Assembly (NCBI RefSeq): GCF_027172205.1
Contig: NC_070607.1
Location: forward strand, 18,266,069 to 18,330,068
DNA: 64,000 bases
Source: Podarcis raffonei
Taxonomy: Eukaryota > Chordata > Lepidosauria > Squamata > Lacertidae
Reading direction: 5' to 3'
Positions within the stretch are counted from its first letter, which is position 1; the number at the start of each line of letters is the position of its first letter. Positions 43,795-55,072 of the stretch are shown here, piece by piece. The position numbers and the translations under genes were made by a program. The notes under the pieces are model-generated. The model ran no database searches, was not told the DNA's origin, and saw only the letters and a list, made by a program, of their open reading frames with translations.

Positions 43795-44000
43795 GGCTGC
43801 CCAGATGTGTAGAATGTTGACATTGTTTTAACCTGTATTTAACTTATCATTGGTTTTAATTGGTTTTTTAATGTTTTAAACAGCTGTTTTAACTACTGAT
43901 AAGCTTACTGTTTTATTCTTTTCGTAAGCCGCTTTGAGATTTGTTTGTCGTTTCAGTCAAGCAGCATAGAAATTTTGCAAAGTAAAAATAAATAATCAGT
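43795..44000 (+). mobile_element. LINE/SINE 3' end of CR1/L2 type
   Basis: CGTAAGCCGCTTTGAGATTTG with an A/T-rich tail. Confidence 0.45.
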
Positions 44001-45540
44001 GATAAAAGACCACAGACTCAAAATTGTAATTGAAGCAAATCAATCAATTTATTGGTGTGCAATGCTTCATTTCAGGAGCATTATTGACTTCATAAAATTT
44101 GAAGAAAATAAAGCAACAAAGCAATGTAATATCACACTTTTATATATATAAAAAATTTAAGATTGCATAACTATAGCATTATACTTGCATTGACAAAGCG
44201 ATCACAGGTTGTTATTTCTGATGCTAAATGAAGATTTGGCCTCCAGCTCATCAAATCATGAGGCAGAATTTCTATCCTAATTTCTGAATTTCCTAGCATA
44301 CTTAGCACTTTTGAATAAAAATCATAGTTACCCAGTCATCGCTGTAGGCCAAGATCAGGTACTCTTCAGCTAATTGAAAGGAACTAGGAGTAGCAGAGTG
44401 GAATTCCCCATATATATTTTTGTTTCATTACTTACATTGCTTAACCCACATTAAGACCTAGACTATGTGTTATATTTATCTGGGGGAAAAGCACAACCAG
44501 GACTCCTGCTTTGCCAGCACTTCTTCACTCAGGTCCCTTGGAAAACATTCCAGCACATTCCATTTTCAATAATGTTATGATTCCACCTTTGCCAAGACAC
44601 CATTGTTTCTTCGTCATTTTCTCCATTATGTCGATGCTATGATGTTTTCCAGGATGCTGAGGTCTCATCAGACTGTCAATGAGAGTCATCGAAAAGTTAT
44701 AAAGTGACATGGAGTTTAATGTCATCCATTTTAGTCCATCATGGTTGCTCTACTGTTCAGTGAAGCTGATGGTTCTTTAAACCTAGCAGGTTCAGTACAA
44801 TGTTATACATTTCCAGTCAAAAGTAATAGTCTTCCTATTTTATGGGTTTTATTGCAGGGTAAGTGTGTATGGGATGGCAGCGTAGGCTTTCATTTAGAAT
44901 CGGTATTGGGGAAATGGGAATTTTGTTCCATCAACAGCTGTATGACAAGTGGGTTAAACTTTTTCTAATCTTGCCCAGACTACTCTCTCTTATTTTGTGT
45001 TACATCATGCCCCCCATAGCAGCCATTTTGTGAGTGGCACCCACAGCACTCCCTCGATGTTCAAAATGTGCCCACCGGTCCAAACAAGTTGGTAACCCCT
45101 GTCTGAGACTTTCCATATAGCTAGCATCTGGCCCGGTCAATATTTTTATTTTATTTATTTATATTATTTCTATCCTACCCCTCATCATGCACATTCAGGA
45201 ATCGCCACAATAATTTAAAACACTCAGCATAAGTAGCAAACAAAAGAAATGTAAATAAATGTAGGATGGCTTGGGATCACAGATGGCCATCTAATCAAGC
45301 ACTAGAAATACTATTAGTAATAGCAGTGGCAATGAAACGGTTATAATGGAAACCATATAGGGTTCCCAAATGGTCTTTTTCTTTTTTGACTTCCCCTGCA
45401 AAATGAATGAATCATGTGCAATTGTTTTGTTTGACATTGAGGAAGAAAGGGGAGTTACTGATTTATGATCAACTAAGGATTTTACAATGTTTTTCTATAC
45501 CCTCCCCTTTCAACCAAGGCTGAACGGACTAAATTCAAAT
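44001..45540. other. Intergenic, mostly unassigned
   Basis: An A/T-rich stretch near 45140-45290 looks like another LINE 3' end. No CCP exon was found. Confidence 0.35.
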
Positions 45541-45542
45541 TA

Positions 45543-45803
45543 TCGTATTTTTCGCACTATAAGACGCACCAGACCATAAGACGCACCTAGTTTTTGGAGG
45601 AGGAAAACAAGAAGAAAAATATTCTGAATCTCAGAAGCCAGAACAGCAAGAGGGATTACTGTGCAGTGAAAGCAGCGATCCCTCTTCCTGTTCTGGCTTC
45701 TGGGATAGCTGTGCAGCCTGCATTCATGCCATAAGACGCACACACATTTCCCCTTACTTTTTAGGAGGGAAAAAGTGAGTCTTATAGAGCAAAAAATACG
45801 GTA
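45543..45803. mobile_element. Tc1/mariner-type MITE (CCGTATTTTTCGC family)
   Basis: Left end CGTATTTTTCGCACTATAAG, right end CTTATAGAGCAAAAAATACGG: terminal inverted repeats of about 25 bp flanked by TA. Three relatives lie at 50103, 60888 and 63330. Confidence 0.85.
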
Positions 45804-46479
45804 TATTTGGGCTGGACCATGAGTGGAAGAGAGAGTAATTTGGTGAGATGAAGGACTGCTAATTATAACTGGCAGGAGTTTATTTATGTGACTTTGCTTT
45901 TTAACTGCGGGCTGAGGAAAATAATCCCCAGATTTTTAATGGCGGAGCAGGCATCTTGTTGGGGAGTTATTTATAGCCCAGCAAATCCTTGAACAACGGA
46001 TGGAATGTTTTCAAAGGAGTGGAATGTGAATGGACAAAGGACGATGGCAATAAACTGTCTCTTACACACCAGGTCTGGGAACAGAGTGCTGGAAGGATTA
46101 CACACGTGAAATGGACTCATGTGTTTGGGAAGCAACAAAGCTGCTGATTGTAAGGAAACAAAGAAGGCCAGCTATGAAAATGGATTAAAACTATTAGAAG
46201 GATGAGAAGGTAATTAAAGAAGAAGAATGAAGTGCCATCATCAGGAAGCAAATGGACATATGTTTGTAACGGGACCAGAAAACCTACCGTAATTATTTTT
46301 TAAAAAATTGTATTAAATTTAAATAATTTGGATTGGTTTGTTAAAAACTGGAAAACTAATATAAATTAATTAAAAAGAAAAAAGAAACAGTAACGTTGCT
46401 GGTAGTTGCTGTGGTGATAGTACTGATATTAAAATACGTGTGGTATGATTTCTCTGCTGCCATGGAAAGACTTACTGAT

Positions 46480-46676
46480 TTAGATACATCTTGGATATAC
46501 CCATAGCCCAGCTACACATTGTTTCATAAAAGGTGGTGATGATGGATCCTTTCGAAATCCTGATTTGCACTCAAACTGCATCCAGTAGTCCGACGCTCTC
46601 ATGGATGTGGATTTAGTTATTGACCTAAGTTTGATATTGTTACGTTCCATGTCAGCATCATCTGCTCGACAAGTTT
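46480..46676 (-). CDS. Gene II terminal exon, CCP20-like domain
   Basis: The acceptor TGCTTTTCTTCAG is followed by ETCRADDADMERNNIKLRS and ends WVYPRCI then TAA. Cysteines are in ETCR, FECKSGF, KQCVAG and PRCI. The length (65 codons) and the (V/E)YPxC end match the last CCP of factor H-related proteins, although ITK/VIS after the first cysteine is not kept. This is the most diverged of the intact terminal domains here. Confidence 0.8.
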
Positions 46677-46867
46677 CTGAAGAAAAGCACACAAAGAAAA
46701 ATAATCATGTATGTAGATGAATTCTTTTTTAACTGGGCTGGGCTGGGTTAGGAATAGCTTTGAGTGCAATGCAAAACTCACTTGAACAAGCTGGTCAATA
46801 GCATCAAGTTAAAATGTACTTTCTGCCAGTTACTGTAGCTTTTAGGCTACATTCACACATTGCAGAA

Positions 46868-47219
46868 GGGACGCAGGTGGCGCTGTGGGTTAAACCACAG
46901 AGCCTAGGACTTGCCGATCAGAAGGTCGGCGGTTCGAATCCCCGCGACGGGGTGAGCTCCCGTTGCTCGGTCCCTGCTCCTGCCAACCTAGCAGTTTGAA
47001 AGCACGTCAAAGTGCAAGTAGATAAATAGGTACCACTCTGGCAGGAAGGTAAACGGTGTTTCCGCGCGCTGCTCTGGTTTGCCAGAAGCAGCTTAGTCAT
47101 GCTGGCCACATGACCTGGAAGCTGTACGCCGGCTCCCTCGGCCAATAAAGCGAGATGAGCGCTGCAACCCCAGAGTCGGCCATGACTGGACTTAACAGTC
47201 AGGGGTCCCTTTACCTTTT
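46868..47219 (+). mobile_element. Sauria-type SINE with target-site duplication
   Basis: Full-length copy, GGGACGCAGGTGGCGCTG to TCAGGGGTCCCTTTACC, flanked by ATTGCAGAA on both sides (46859 and 47225). It lies between the two CCP exons of gene II. Confidence 0.95.
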
Positions 47220-47386
47220 TACCTATTGCAGAAGAGAGGTCCACTCTTTCCCTCTGCCTCTGACATTGGGAGGGCTAGCCAGAGGATGCCATGTATCTCT
47301 GCCACACTGCCAGACTTCACGTCTGTTATAATGAGCCTAGGCTTGTTAATAGAACAAGAATGAACGATGATCGATTTTATACTTAC

Positions 47387-47569
47387 GAAGGCATCTGGGC
47401 ACGCCAACCCATTGACCACGTAAACATCTTGCACGTGGAGTGCCTTCCATTTCGTACATTCTGTAGCACTGATAAAAAACAACTGAACCATGTACAAATT
47501 CTCGTCTTGAGGAGGCCAGGGTCATTGCATTATCAACATCAGGCGGAGGACCACAATTTATTGGGGACT
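47387..47569 (-). CDS. Gene II exon, CCP19-like domain
   Basis: The acceptor TTTTCATTGTAG and donor CCTTC|GTAAGT bound 183 nt, phase 1-1. The domain begins NCGPPPDVDNAMTLASSR; cysteines are in NCGP, YQCYRMY, ARCLRG and PRCL; tryptophan in QWVGVP. NCGPPP-(D)N start, V.YQC...Y.(L/M)EG and W..(P)P.CL match the penultimate CCP of factor H-related proteins. It directly precedes the terminal domain. Confidence 0.85.
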
Positions 47570-48109
47570 CTACAATGAAAATATTGAAGAAGTTGTTATA
47601 GCAGATGACACTCTGGTAAATGCCAGACTGCAGATAGTAATACACTGTACACCTAGAAAGGCAAAGCAAACAGAATGGGGAATTCATCTTAATTTAAAAT
47701 GAAACAAAATGATGTAAGGCATCTTCCTATTAACTCTTTGATTGGGTTCTAGAGTAGATATATGATCAATTAGCATCTTACCTGCCATCATGCATCTCCC
47801 CCCAAACATCTATCTTGTTATGAACCCACAAGGTGCCACAGTACTCTTTTTTTGTTGGCACGTCTCTAGAGAAAGGCCATTGGTCAGTGGTAGGGCACAT
47901 GCGTTGAAAGATCCCAGGTTCAGTCTTAGCATCTACGGCATTAGAGGAGATCTGTGAATAGGTCTCCTGCTGCTTCTTTTTAATGAAAAAAATAATTGGA
48001 GCTATGTGGAGGATTCAGATTGGTACTATCATCTGTACTTTCTTTACAATTTGCCTGATGAATTTTGACTCCCTTTCTCCCACACTCATTGCTGCTATGA
48101 AAGATGATA
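47570..48109. other. Intron of gene II, nothing recognised
   Basis: No repeat family or exon was identified. Confidence 0.4.
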
Positions 48110-48114
48110 AGAAT

Positions 48115-48378
48115 TGTTAAGTTGTGGGTGAACATATCAGACGACACAGTGATTCTTCAAACAGCTCTTGTTTATTCACAGGCCAGAACAGAACTGAACT
48201 GAAGGGTTCAGCCAGCCTGCTTATATAGAGCTCCACTAGAACGCAACAGTACCCACTTTCCGTAACTATCCAATCACTGAACGTCACTTTCAATCCCTTA
48301 TTTGCATATGTGGACCTGAGTGAAGACTATCTACAGTATCCCCCTGCTGGCCCAGGGTGAGAACTTCAGTAGATAACA
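48115..48378 (-). mobile_element. Solo LTR, fossil (TGTTA..TAACA family), minus strand
   Basis: 264 bp, flanked by AGAAT on both sides (48110-48114 and 48379-48383). Same TATATAAG and AATAAA layout as the copy at 32016-32273. Confidence 0.85.
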
Positions 48379-49028
48379 AGAATAGTTTGGGTGGGGGTAG
48401 GCTGTATGCCTGAGCCCCCTTCTAACGCCTGGATCCAGCATGGATTCAATTCCTGGGACAGCCAGGCTAGATTCTTGGTGAGGTAATGGCCTTCTAAGTA
48501 TGGTATTAAGGTAGCAAAGAAAGGAGTCAGAAAGATAAATGCCAGAGTGCAGGATTGAGTTATATGAGCTAGAAGCTAGAAGCCGGCAGGCTCTTCATAT
48601 TTATTTAGCCTTGCTCTTTTCTAAGTAAGCAAATATATTAACATTTGATGTGCACATGTCAGGGACTGGACATCGGAGAAGGAATGGTGAAGACCTCTTC
48701 CTCCTCCTCCAGAACCTTCCAGAGAAGAGGAAGATTGTATAGATTCACAGCAGTGGTTTGCAGGAGGTCACATCTCAGAGGCTGAAGAGGGGGAAAGCTA
48801 GGAAATAATGGGAGAGGAGCAAGAAGCAGCAGCACCAGGGGAGAGACAGCTGACAGACTCAGTGTCATTAGAAAGCATGCCAGACCCCCCTCTCCCAGAA
48901 CCTGGCAGGCATTGAAAGTAGGAGAGCAGAGAGTTCAGAGGCAGAAGGCACAGATCAGCCACCATAGGGATGACGTATAATGGGAGAGATGGAGGGGATG
49001 GGGTTTCACTCGGAGCAACACCATTGCT

Positions 49029-49118
49029 CATAGCTGTCAATGTATCCCTTTTTTTAAGGGAAATTCCCTTATTCCGAATAGGATTCCTCGCAAGAAAAGG
49101 GAAAAGTTGACAGCTATG
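49029..49118. mobile_element. hAT-type MITE
   Basis: CATAGCTGTCAATG and AAGTTGACAGCTATG ends; flanks CCATTGCT and CCATTACT (7 of 8). Confidence 0.85.
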
Positions 49119-49160
49119 CCATTACTCCAAGAGGCTGCCTCTCTCTGTGAATATTGAATA

Positions 49161-49324
49161 CATGGCTGTCAACCTTCCCTTTTTTGCTGGAAATTCCCTT
49201 ATTCCAGCGCCGTTTTCCTCTGCTTCCCGCTGCTATCCCAGATTGTTAGATATCCCGTAGACTGTCCCCGGGACAGGTGAGGCTGCTGACCCCTTATTTT
49301 CAAATCTGAAAGTTGACAGCTATG
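49161..49324. mobile_element. hAT-type MITE
   Basis: CATGGCTGTCAACC and AGTTGACAGCTATG ends; flanks ATTGAATA and ATGGAATA (7 of 8). Confidence 0.85.
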
Positions 49325-49437
49325 ATGGAATAAAAGACATTGGTAAGAGCTTTCCTTGTCTATCTATTCCTGGAAGTCTAGGGTGAGGGATCGGATTCCC
49401 TGGCGCCTGACAGCACATTAGTGTGGCAGCTCCAAAT

Positions 49438-49680
49438 ATAGTGGTACCTCAAGTTACATACGCTTCAGGTTACATACGCTTCAGGTTACAGACTCTGCTA
49501 ACCCAGAAATATTACTTCGCGTTGAGAACCTTACTTCAGGATGAGAACAGAAATCGTGCAGCACGGCGCAGCGGCAGCAGGAGGCCCCATTAGCTAAAGT
49601 GGTGCTTCAGGTTAGGAACAGTTTCAGGTTAAGAACGGACCTCCGGAACGAATTAAGTACTTAACCCGAGGTACCACTGC
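49438..49680 (-). mobile_element. Tigger-like MITE
   Basis: TAGTGGTACCTCAAGTTACA to AACCCGAGGTACCACTGCA. Confidence 0.9.
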
Positions 49681-49865
49681 ACAGTAAATGAAAAAATTAG
49701 TGAGAGCACTCCTTGTGATGTCTTGAGCTTGGAGCAATAGGAGACATTTTCTGGGTACATATCACTTCACTTCTTTAACCCTGGTGACAACCAACAATGC
49801 AGATTCTACACTGAAAAGATTAGGGCCCTAACAGACGTTCGCATTGGTGCCGTTCTCCAGCTTAC

Positions 49866-49925
49866 CAGAATCAGACAAGGGGTCCACCAGGTGTTCGTAA
49901 GGAACTTGTCCCGGAAATACTGCGA
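49866..49925 (-). CDS. Gene II candidate 60-nt mini-exon
   Basis: The acceptor TTCTCTTTCAG and donor TTCTG|GTAAGC bound exactly 60 nt in phase 1-1, the phase used by every CCP exon here. The codons read AVFPGQVPYEHLVDPLSDS with no cysteine, so it is not a CCP; it could be a linker or a CCP exon worn down by deletion. It lies between the gene II signal peptide and its first CCP. No parallel was seen in the other genes. Confidence 0.45.
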
Positions 49926-50102
49926 CTGAAAGAGAAAGAAATGGAGCATGAAAAAGCGGGTAGCAAGCTGTGGACTTGACTACCTTTTGTTGATGGAGGA
50001 ACTCAGATTAATTCTGCAGTAATGCCATTAGTAAAGTATTCAGTTCTGAATTGGTAAGCTCTGTCATTTATCAGGAGGCTGAAACATTTATCCCTCTCAT
50101 CT

Positions 50103-50363
50103 ACCGCATTTTTCACCCTATAAGACGCACCAGACCACAAGACGCACCTAGTTTTTGGAGTAGGAAAACAAGAAAAAAAATATTCTGAATCTCAGAAGCC
50201 AGAACAGCAAGAGGGATCGCTGTGCAGTGAAAGCAGCAATCCCTCTTGCTGTTCTGGCTTCTGTGATAGCTGCGCAGCTTGCATTCGCTCCATAAGACGC
50301 ACACACATTTCCCCTTACTTTTTAGGAGGGAAAAAGTGAGTCTTATAGAGCAAAAAATACGGT
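50103..50363. mobile_element. Tc1/mariner-type MITE (CCGTATTTTTCGC family)
   Basis: ACCGCATTTTTCACCCTATA to TTATAGAGCAAAAAATACGG. Closely alike to 45543-45803 throughout. Confidence 0.85.
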
Positions 50364-51005
50364 GTTCATTCATCCGAAAAACAATATAATATCCAACTCA
50401 CATTCTGTCGTATTGAGAAAGATGTGCTTTTCATTAAGAGCTAAATCTGCTATTTCTGGTGGGAGGGAAAAGGGAAGTAGGGATATTATACTCCAAAACC
50501 ACCTGTAGCTACTTTTATATATACAAGGGAACAAACAGTGATACACCAACTTGGCTCATAGTGCAGAAGTTCCTTGTCCATTTGGTTCAAGCATTTCATT
50601 CTGCAACCTGGTCTTATCAATTACTAAAGTTTTAAATGGAGGACAACCAGCCCATCATTTATTTATTTTTTAAAAAAAAATATGAATACAGCATGTCAAT
50701 GAATATCTTCCACAAGAAGCACAGCTGCTTAATAAGTTCAGCAGCAGAACTTGGGGTCTCAAATTTCAGCTCTGCCTTGTGCAATGCCAAAATTCAGGGG
50801 CCCCCCACCTCTATTCTAAATAATACTTGTGGCATCCCCTCAGGCTCTGTGCCCAATGTGACTGAACTGGTCTTGCCCCTCACCCCCTAAAATCTGCCTC
50901 GGATGTGTTGCAAATCAGGTGGCTAAGTTCACAAAATTTGTAATCATTCAAAAAACAAAACAAAAAAGGACACTCAGGCAACCCATCCTCAGAAGTAGGG
51001 ACAGA
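50364..51005. other. Intron of gene II, nothing recognised
   Basis: No exon or repeat family was identified. Confidence 0.35.
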
Positions 51006-51009
51006 AGAG

Positions 51010-51604
51010 CTCTTTGTTTCCAGACTGTCTTGCCAGAGTTGTGCATGCTCTAGTTATCCCCTGCTTGGACTACTGCAATGCGCTCTACGTGGGGCTACCT
51101 TTGAAAGTGACTTGGAAACTGCAAATAATCCAGAATGCAGCAGCTAGACTGGTGACTGGGAGTGGCTTCCAAGACCATATAACATCGGTCTTGAAAGACC
51201 TACATTGGTTCCCAGTACATTTCCGAGCACAATTCAAAGTGTTTGTGCTGACCCTTCAAGCGCTAAACGGCCTCGGCCCAGTATACCTGAAGGAGCGTCT
51301 CCACCCCCATCGTTTAGCCCGGACACTGAGATCCAGCGCCGAGGGCCTTCTGGCGGTTCCCTCATTGCGAGAAGTGAGGTTAGAGGGAACCAGACAGACG
51401 GCCTTCTCGGTAATGGCACCCGCCCTGTGGAACGCTCTCCCGTCAGATGTCAAGGAAATGAACAACTATCTGACTTTTAGAAGACATCTGAAGGCAGTCC
51501 TGTTTAGGGAATTTTTAAATGTTTGATGTTTTATCGTATTTTTAATATTCTGTTGTGAGCCACCCAGAGTGGCTGAGAAAACCCAGCCAGATGGGCAGGG
51601 TTTA

Positions 51605-51651
<47 letters not shown>

Positions 51652-51655
51652 TTTG
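51010..51655 (+). mobile_element. CR1/L2-group LINE 3' part with (AGT)n
   Basis: The plus frame 51014-51526 (170 codons) encodes LDYCNALYVGLPLKVTWK and LKDLHWFPVHFRAQFK. The (AGT)n tail is at 51607-51650. Confidence 0.9.
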
Positions 51656-51975
51656 TTTCCTCTCAAAACAATGTATGGCAGAGGGGGAAATGAACACTGC
51701 ACCAAAATTCAGGCTTGGATAACAACTGCTCAAATGAATGCTGTGATCCTCTGCAGGCATGCACAGTGGATCTGGGATCTTCTGCATACTCCAAAATCCA
51801 ATAAGCCCACTATGCTGGGGTTTCAGAAGACCAGCTTTGCCATAGGAAGGTCTTTTGGCCTCTTGGCTACAAGACCTTCTTCAAATGTATTTCAGGATTA
51901 TGGCGGGAGCAACAAGGTAGACCTTACTGGATGTCTCTCCACCCAGTGAGACAAGAAGAACTGGGACTTCTACAC

Positions 51976-52109
51976 TAAAGTTACCAGATTTTTTTTTCAA
52001 TGAATCTGGGGACACTTTTCAACGTCCTACTAAATAGATGGGTTTGGCAGGGGACTGATTTGTAAATCTGGGGACTGTCCCCAGGAAACAGGGACGTCTG
52101 GTAACCTTA
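51976..52109. mobile_element. hAT-type MITE with perfect 8-bp duplication
   Basis: TAAAGTTACCAGA and TCTGGTAACCTTA ends; TTCTACAC on both sides (51968-51975 and 52110-52117). Confidence 0.9.
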
Positions 52110-52117
52110 TTCTACAC

Positions 52118-52834
52118 AGGCCTTCTATGTAGCAGCACTCAGGTGCTGGGGTTCATTTCCGAAAGGAGGTTAGCTGTCCATCTCATTTACTCATCAAAGT
52201 ATTATCTGAGAGTAGCTCACTGATGTTTTTAAAATATATATTTTTGCTACTATTTTTACAAGCAGTTTCCGTTATACTGTTTGTATTCTATTGTTTTTAG
52301 TTCCTCTTTTTTAAAAATAAAAATCGGCATGTCGTTCTGGGGGGTAGAACTGATTTCAAGTGGAAGACTTAAAAAATGGATGTGGTTTATCATAGATAAA
52401 ATGAACTCTCTCTCCCCCACCCCCTTACTTAATGGATAGAGGAATGCTGCAAAGCAGAACCACTGATGGAACCTGCTCCTTCAGCTGATGCTGGTACATG
52501 TCTACACAAGGTGATTTCTTCTGAGTCAGCACAATTTCTGACCTACGCCCCTTAGCTCAAAGAGTTTGCTGTCATCCTGGCTCTTCCACAGTGCTTGCCA
52601 CTGCACCGTCACTTTGGATTGGAACAGAATGGTAAAAAACCAACAACCTCACACTAAATCCCTGTCTATGCCAGGTTCTGATGCCATCCAACATGTTCAA
52701 AACACCAAACAAAATAACACCACAGTAATCAACTGAGCAGAAGTCTTGAGTTAGGAAAGGGTGAGAGAAATTAATGGGTAAATCTGAACATGTCTAAGCC
52801 TAGTGAAGGAAGAATAAAAACACACACATATATA
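52118..52834. other. Intron of gene II, nothing recognised
   Basis: No exon or repeat family was identified. Bases 52824-52856 hold a short CA/TA-rich run. Confidence 0.35.
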
Positions 52835-52849
52835 TACGATATACAATAT

Positions 52850-53590
52850 ACGATATCTTTATTGTCATTGTCCCATGCAGAACAATGAAATTGAAAAACT
52901 ACATAAAACATTCAAAAACCCCTAAAAACTCTGAAACCCCATTTTAAAATACACTATACTATAGAGACCCCTTATGCTGCATTTAGAACCAGAATTGCAT
53001 TTGAGTAGAAACTGTTTCTCAGGCGGCTAGTCCTGGCCTTTATAACCCTATACCTTCTTGCAGAAGGCAGAAGCTGAAAGAGATAATTTCCGGGGTGCAT
53101 ACTATCCTGCGCTATCTCTGCCGCTTTCTTATGGCACCTGGCAGCATAGATTTGATCTAAGGTGGGAAGAGTGCACCCAATTATTCTCTATGCAGTCTTT
53201 ACAACCCTGGACAGCATTGTTTTTTCCTGGGCCGTGCAGCTCCCAAACCACACACAGAGACCATAAGTTAATACACTCTCCACAGTGCAATGGTAAAATG
53301 CCATCAGCAGGTCCTTTGAGAGATTGTTTTATAACCTCTGCTGTGCTCTCTTCATCAGGTCTTTGCTGTTTTCTCCCCAGGTTAGGTCGTCTCTCAAATC
53401 CATTCCCAGAAAACGAAACACCGAGACCTGTTCCATGCACTTCCCCTCAATAATAAGTGGCTGAATATTCAATTTACATTTCCTAAAGTCCACAATGATC
53501 TCTTTTGTTTTCTTTAAGTTAAGGAGTAAGTTGTTTTTCCTGCACCACTCCCCCAACTGCTCAACTTCTTTCCTATAGACCGCCAGCTTT
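52850..53590 (-). mobile_element. LINE 3' part (Rex/L2-like), minus strand
   Basis: The minus strand carries EWCRKNNLLLNLKKTKEIIV and FRFLGMDLRDDLTW, the block after the YADD region of RT, and a 3' end read in reverse as TTTATTGTCATTGTCCCATG. 5'-truncated; clade uncertain. Confidence 0.75.
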
Positions 53591-53898
53591 TATTGAACTG
53601 AAATTAGAAGCTGATTAAGCATCATTAAGCAACAAACAAGCATTCATTGGCCAGTAGATACGAGATGCAACATAAATCTTAAAGAAACTTTAAACTGCCA
53701 AGGGATGTAGCAAATCCCAACATTTTCACCCGACATGTTTTAGTTTTATAATATTTCTCTTGGAAGGGTGGCTATTAATTTATTAATTATGTACAAAATT
53801 TCTACATTACCTCTTCGGGGGGGGGGGACCTACTCCAAAGCCAATATCCCATCCCTCTGCTGCCTGAAAGAATTCTTATTTTGACTTGAATAACTTAC

Positions 53899-53959
53899 AC
53901 TGCTGGAAAAGACAGCATCTCCACAAGAGGAGCAGAACAACGTAACTCAGACGGTTCAT
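53899..53959 (-). CDS. Gene II exon 1, signal peptide
   Basis: The ATG at 53959 opens MNRLSYVVLLLLWRCCLFQQ, then donor CAGT|GTAAGTT in phase 1. The MNRL...VLLLLW core is shared with gene IV exon 1, as is sequence upstream of the ATG, so genes II and IV have paralogous 5' ends. Confidence 0.85.
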
Positions 53960-54225
53960 GTCAGTATTCCAGGCAGTTGTCAAAGCTTCTGACCAGTTTG
54001 GACTTTTTAGCAAATAGGTCTGGTGGCTGTCCTTGGGAAGGTCTCTCACCTTCTCCAGTTCCATCGAATTAATCATTGACTTGTTGCCACGCGGCAAAGT
54101 TCATCAGGCTTCTGCTGCAAAAATAATGGATTGTAAAAGGTAGCATTTGGAGGAAATAACCTGGAGGTGGGCAGGCCCAAAGGCAAAACCAGATGAAGCA
54201 ACAAAATTAATTTTTTACATCTATA

Positions 54226-54566
54226 GTAAGGGACCCCTGACCATTAGGTCCAGTCGTGACCGACTCTGGGGTTTCGGCGCTCATCTCGCTTTATTGGCCG
54301 AGGGAGCCGGCGTACAGCTTCCGGGTCATGTGGCCAGCATGACGAAGCCACTTCTGGCGAACCAGAGCACGGAAACGCCGTTTACCTTCCCGCCGGAGCG
54401 GTACCTATTTATCTACTTGCACTTTGACGTGCTTTCGAACTCCTAGGTGGGCAGGAGCAGGGACCGAGCAACGGGAGCTCACCCCGTCGTGGGGATTCAA
54501 ACCGCCAACCTTCTGATCGGCAAGTCCTAGGCTCTGTGGTTTAACCCACAGCACCACCTGCGTCCC
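54226..54566 (-). mobile_element. Sauria-type SINE with 15-bp target-site duplication
   Basis: Reverse full-length copy flanked by TTTTTTACATCTATA (54211-54225 and 54567-54581). Confidence 0.95.
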
Positions 54567-54828
54567 TTTTTTACATCTATACAGTAGGCTAATTTGCATG
54601 TCTGTGGGAGCATGCACAAACACCCCTCTACCCTCTTCCAGATTATAAGACCATCATAGGATTTGAGGACAAATCCCAACTAGGCAGTAATCTTTGAGGA
54701 ATAAAGTGAGGATCATAGAGGAGTGTCGCCTGGGAAGAGTACTGAGAGCCAAATTGAGGGGTCTGGGGGGGAAAGGCAATTAGAAAAGGGGTGGGTGGGC
54801 TTCATGAGCAGGGGCTGCAGCCCCTAGT

Positions 54829-55072
54829 ACATTTGTACCTTGGAAGTAGAACAGAATCCGTTCCGGAAGTCTATTAGACTTCCAAAATGTTCGGAAACCC
54901 AAGCGCGGCTTCTGGCTGGCTGCAGAAAGCCGATCAGAAGCCGTGGAAGCTCCGTCAGACATTCGGCTTCCAAGGAACGCTTGCAAACCAGAATAGTCAC
55001 TTCTTGGTTTGTGGCGTTCGGGAGCCAAAATGTTCGAGAACTAAGCTGTTCGAAAACCAAGGTATGACTGTA
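54829..55072. mobile_element. Tigger-like MITE, second subfamily
   Basis: TAGTACATTTGTACCTTGGAAG at the left and TCGAAAACCAAGGTATGACT at the right; inverted repeats with GTTCCGGAAGTC, as in Tigger. Confidence 0.8.

Larger units (their letters stand above)
48656..49411 (+). mobile_element. Solo LTR, fossil, with two nested MITEs
   Basis: Begins TGTCAGGGACTGG, ends GGCGCCTGACA, and is flanked by GCACA on both sides. Two hAT MITEs sit inside it at 49029-49118 and 49161-49324. Family as 8658-9189. Confidence 0.75.
46480..53959 (-). other. Gene II: short factor H-related-like gene
   Basis: Exons are 53959-53899 (signal peptide), 49925-49866 (60-nt mini-exon), 47569-47387 (CCP19-like) and 46676-46480 (terminal CCP20-like). 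All are in phase 1-1. The product would be about 166 codons: signal peptide, a 20-residue linker and two CCP domains, smaller than any human CFHR. The intron of about 4 kb after exon 1 is filled with LINE, MITE and other repeats, and further exons there may have been missed. Confidence 0.65.

Noticed and set aside
44525-44725. Minus-strand 66-codon frame with several lysines and methionines
   Set aside because: No CCP cysteines, no splice signals, no known motif; likely chance.
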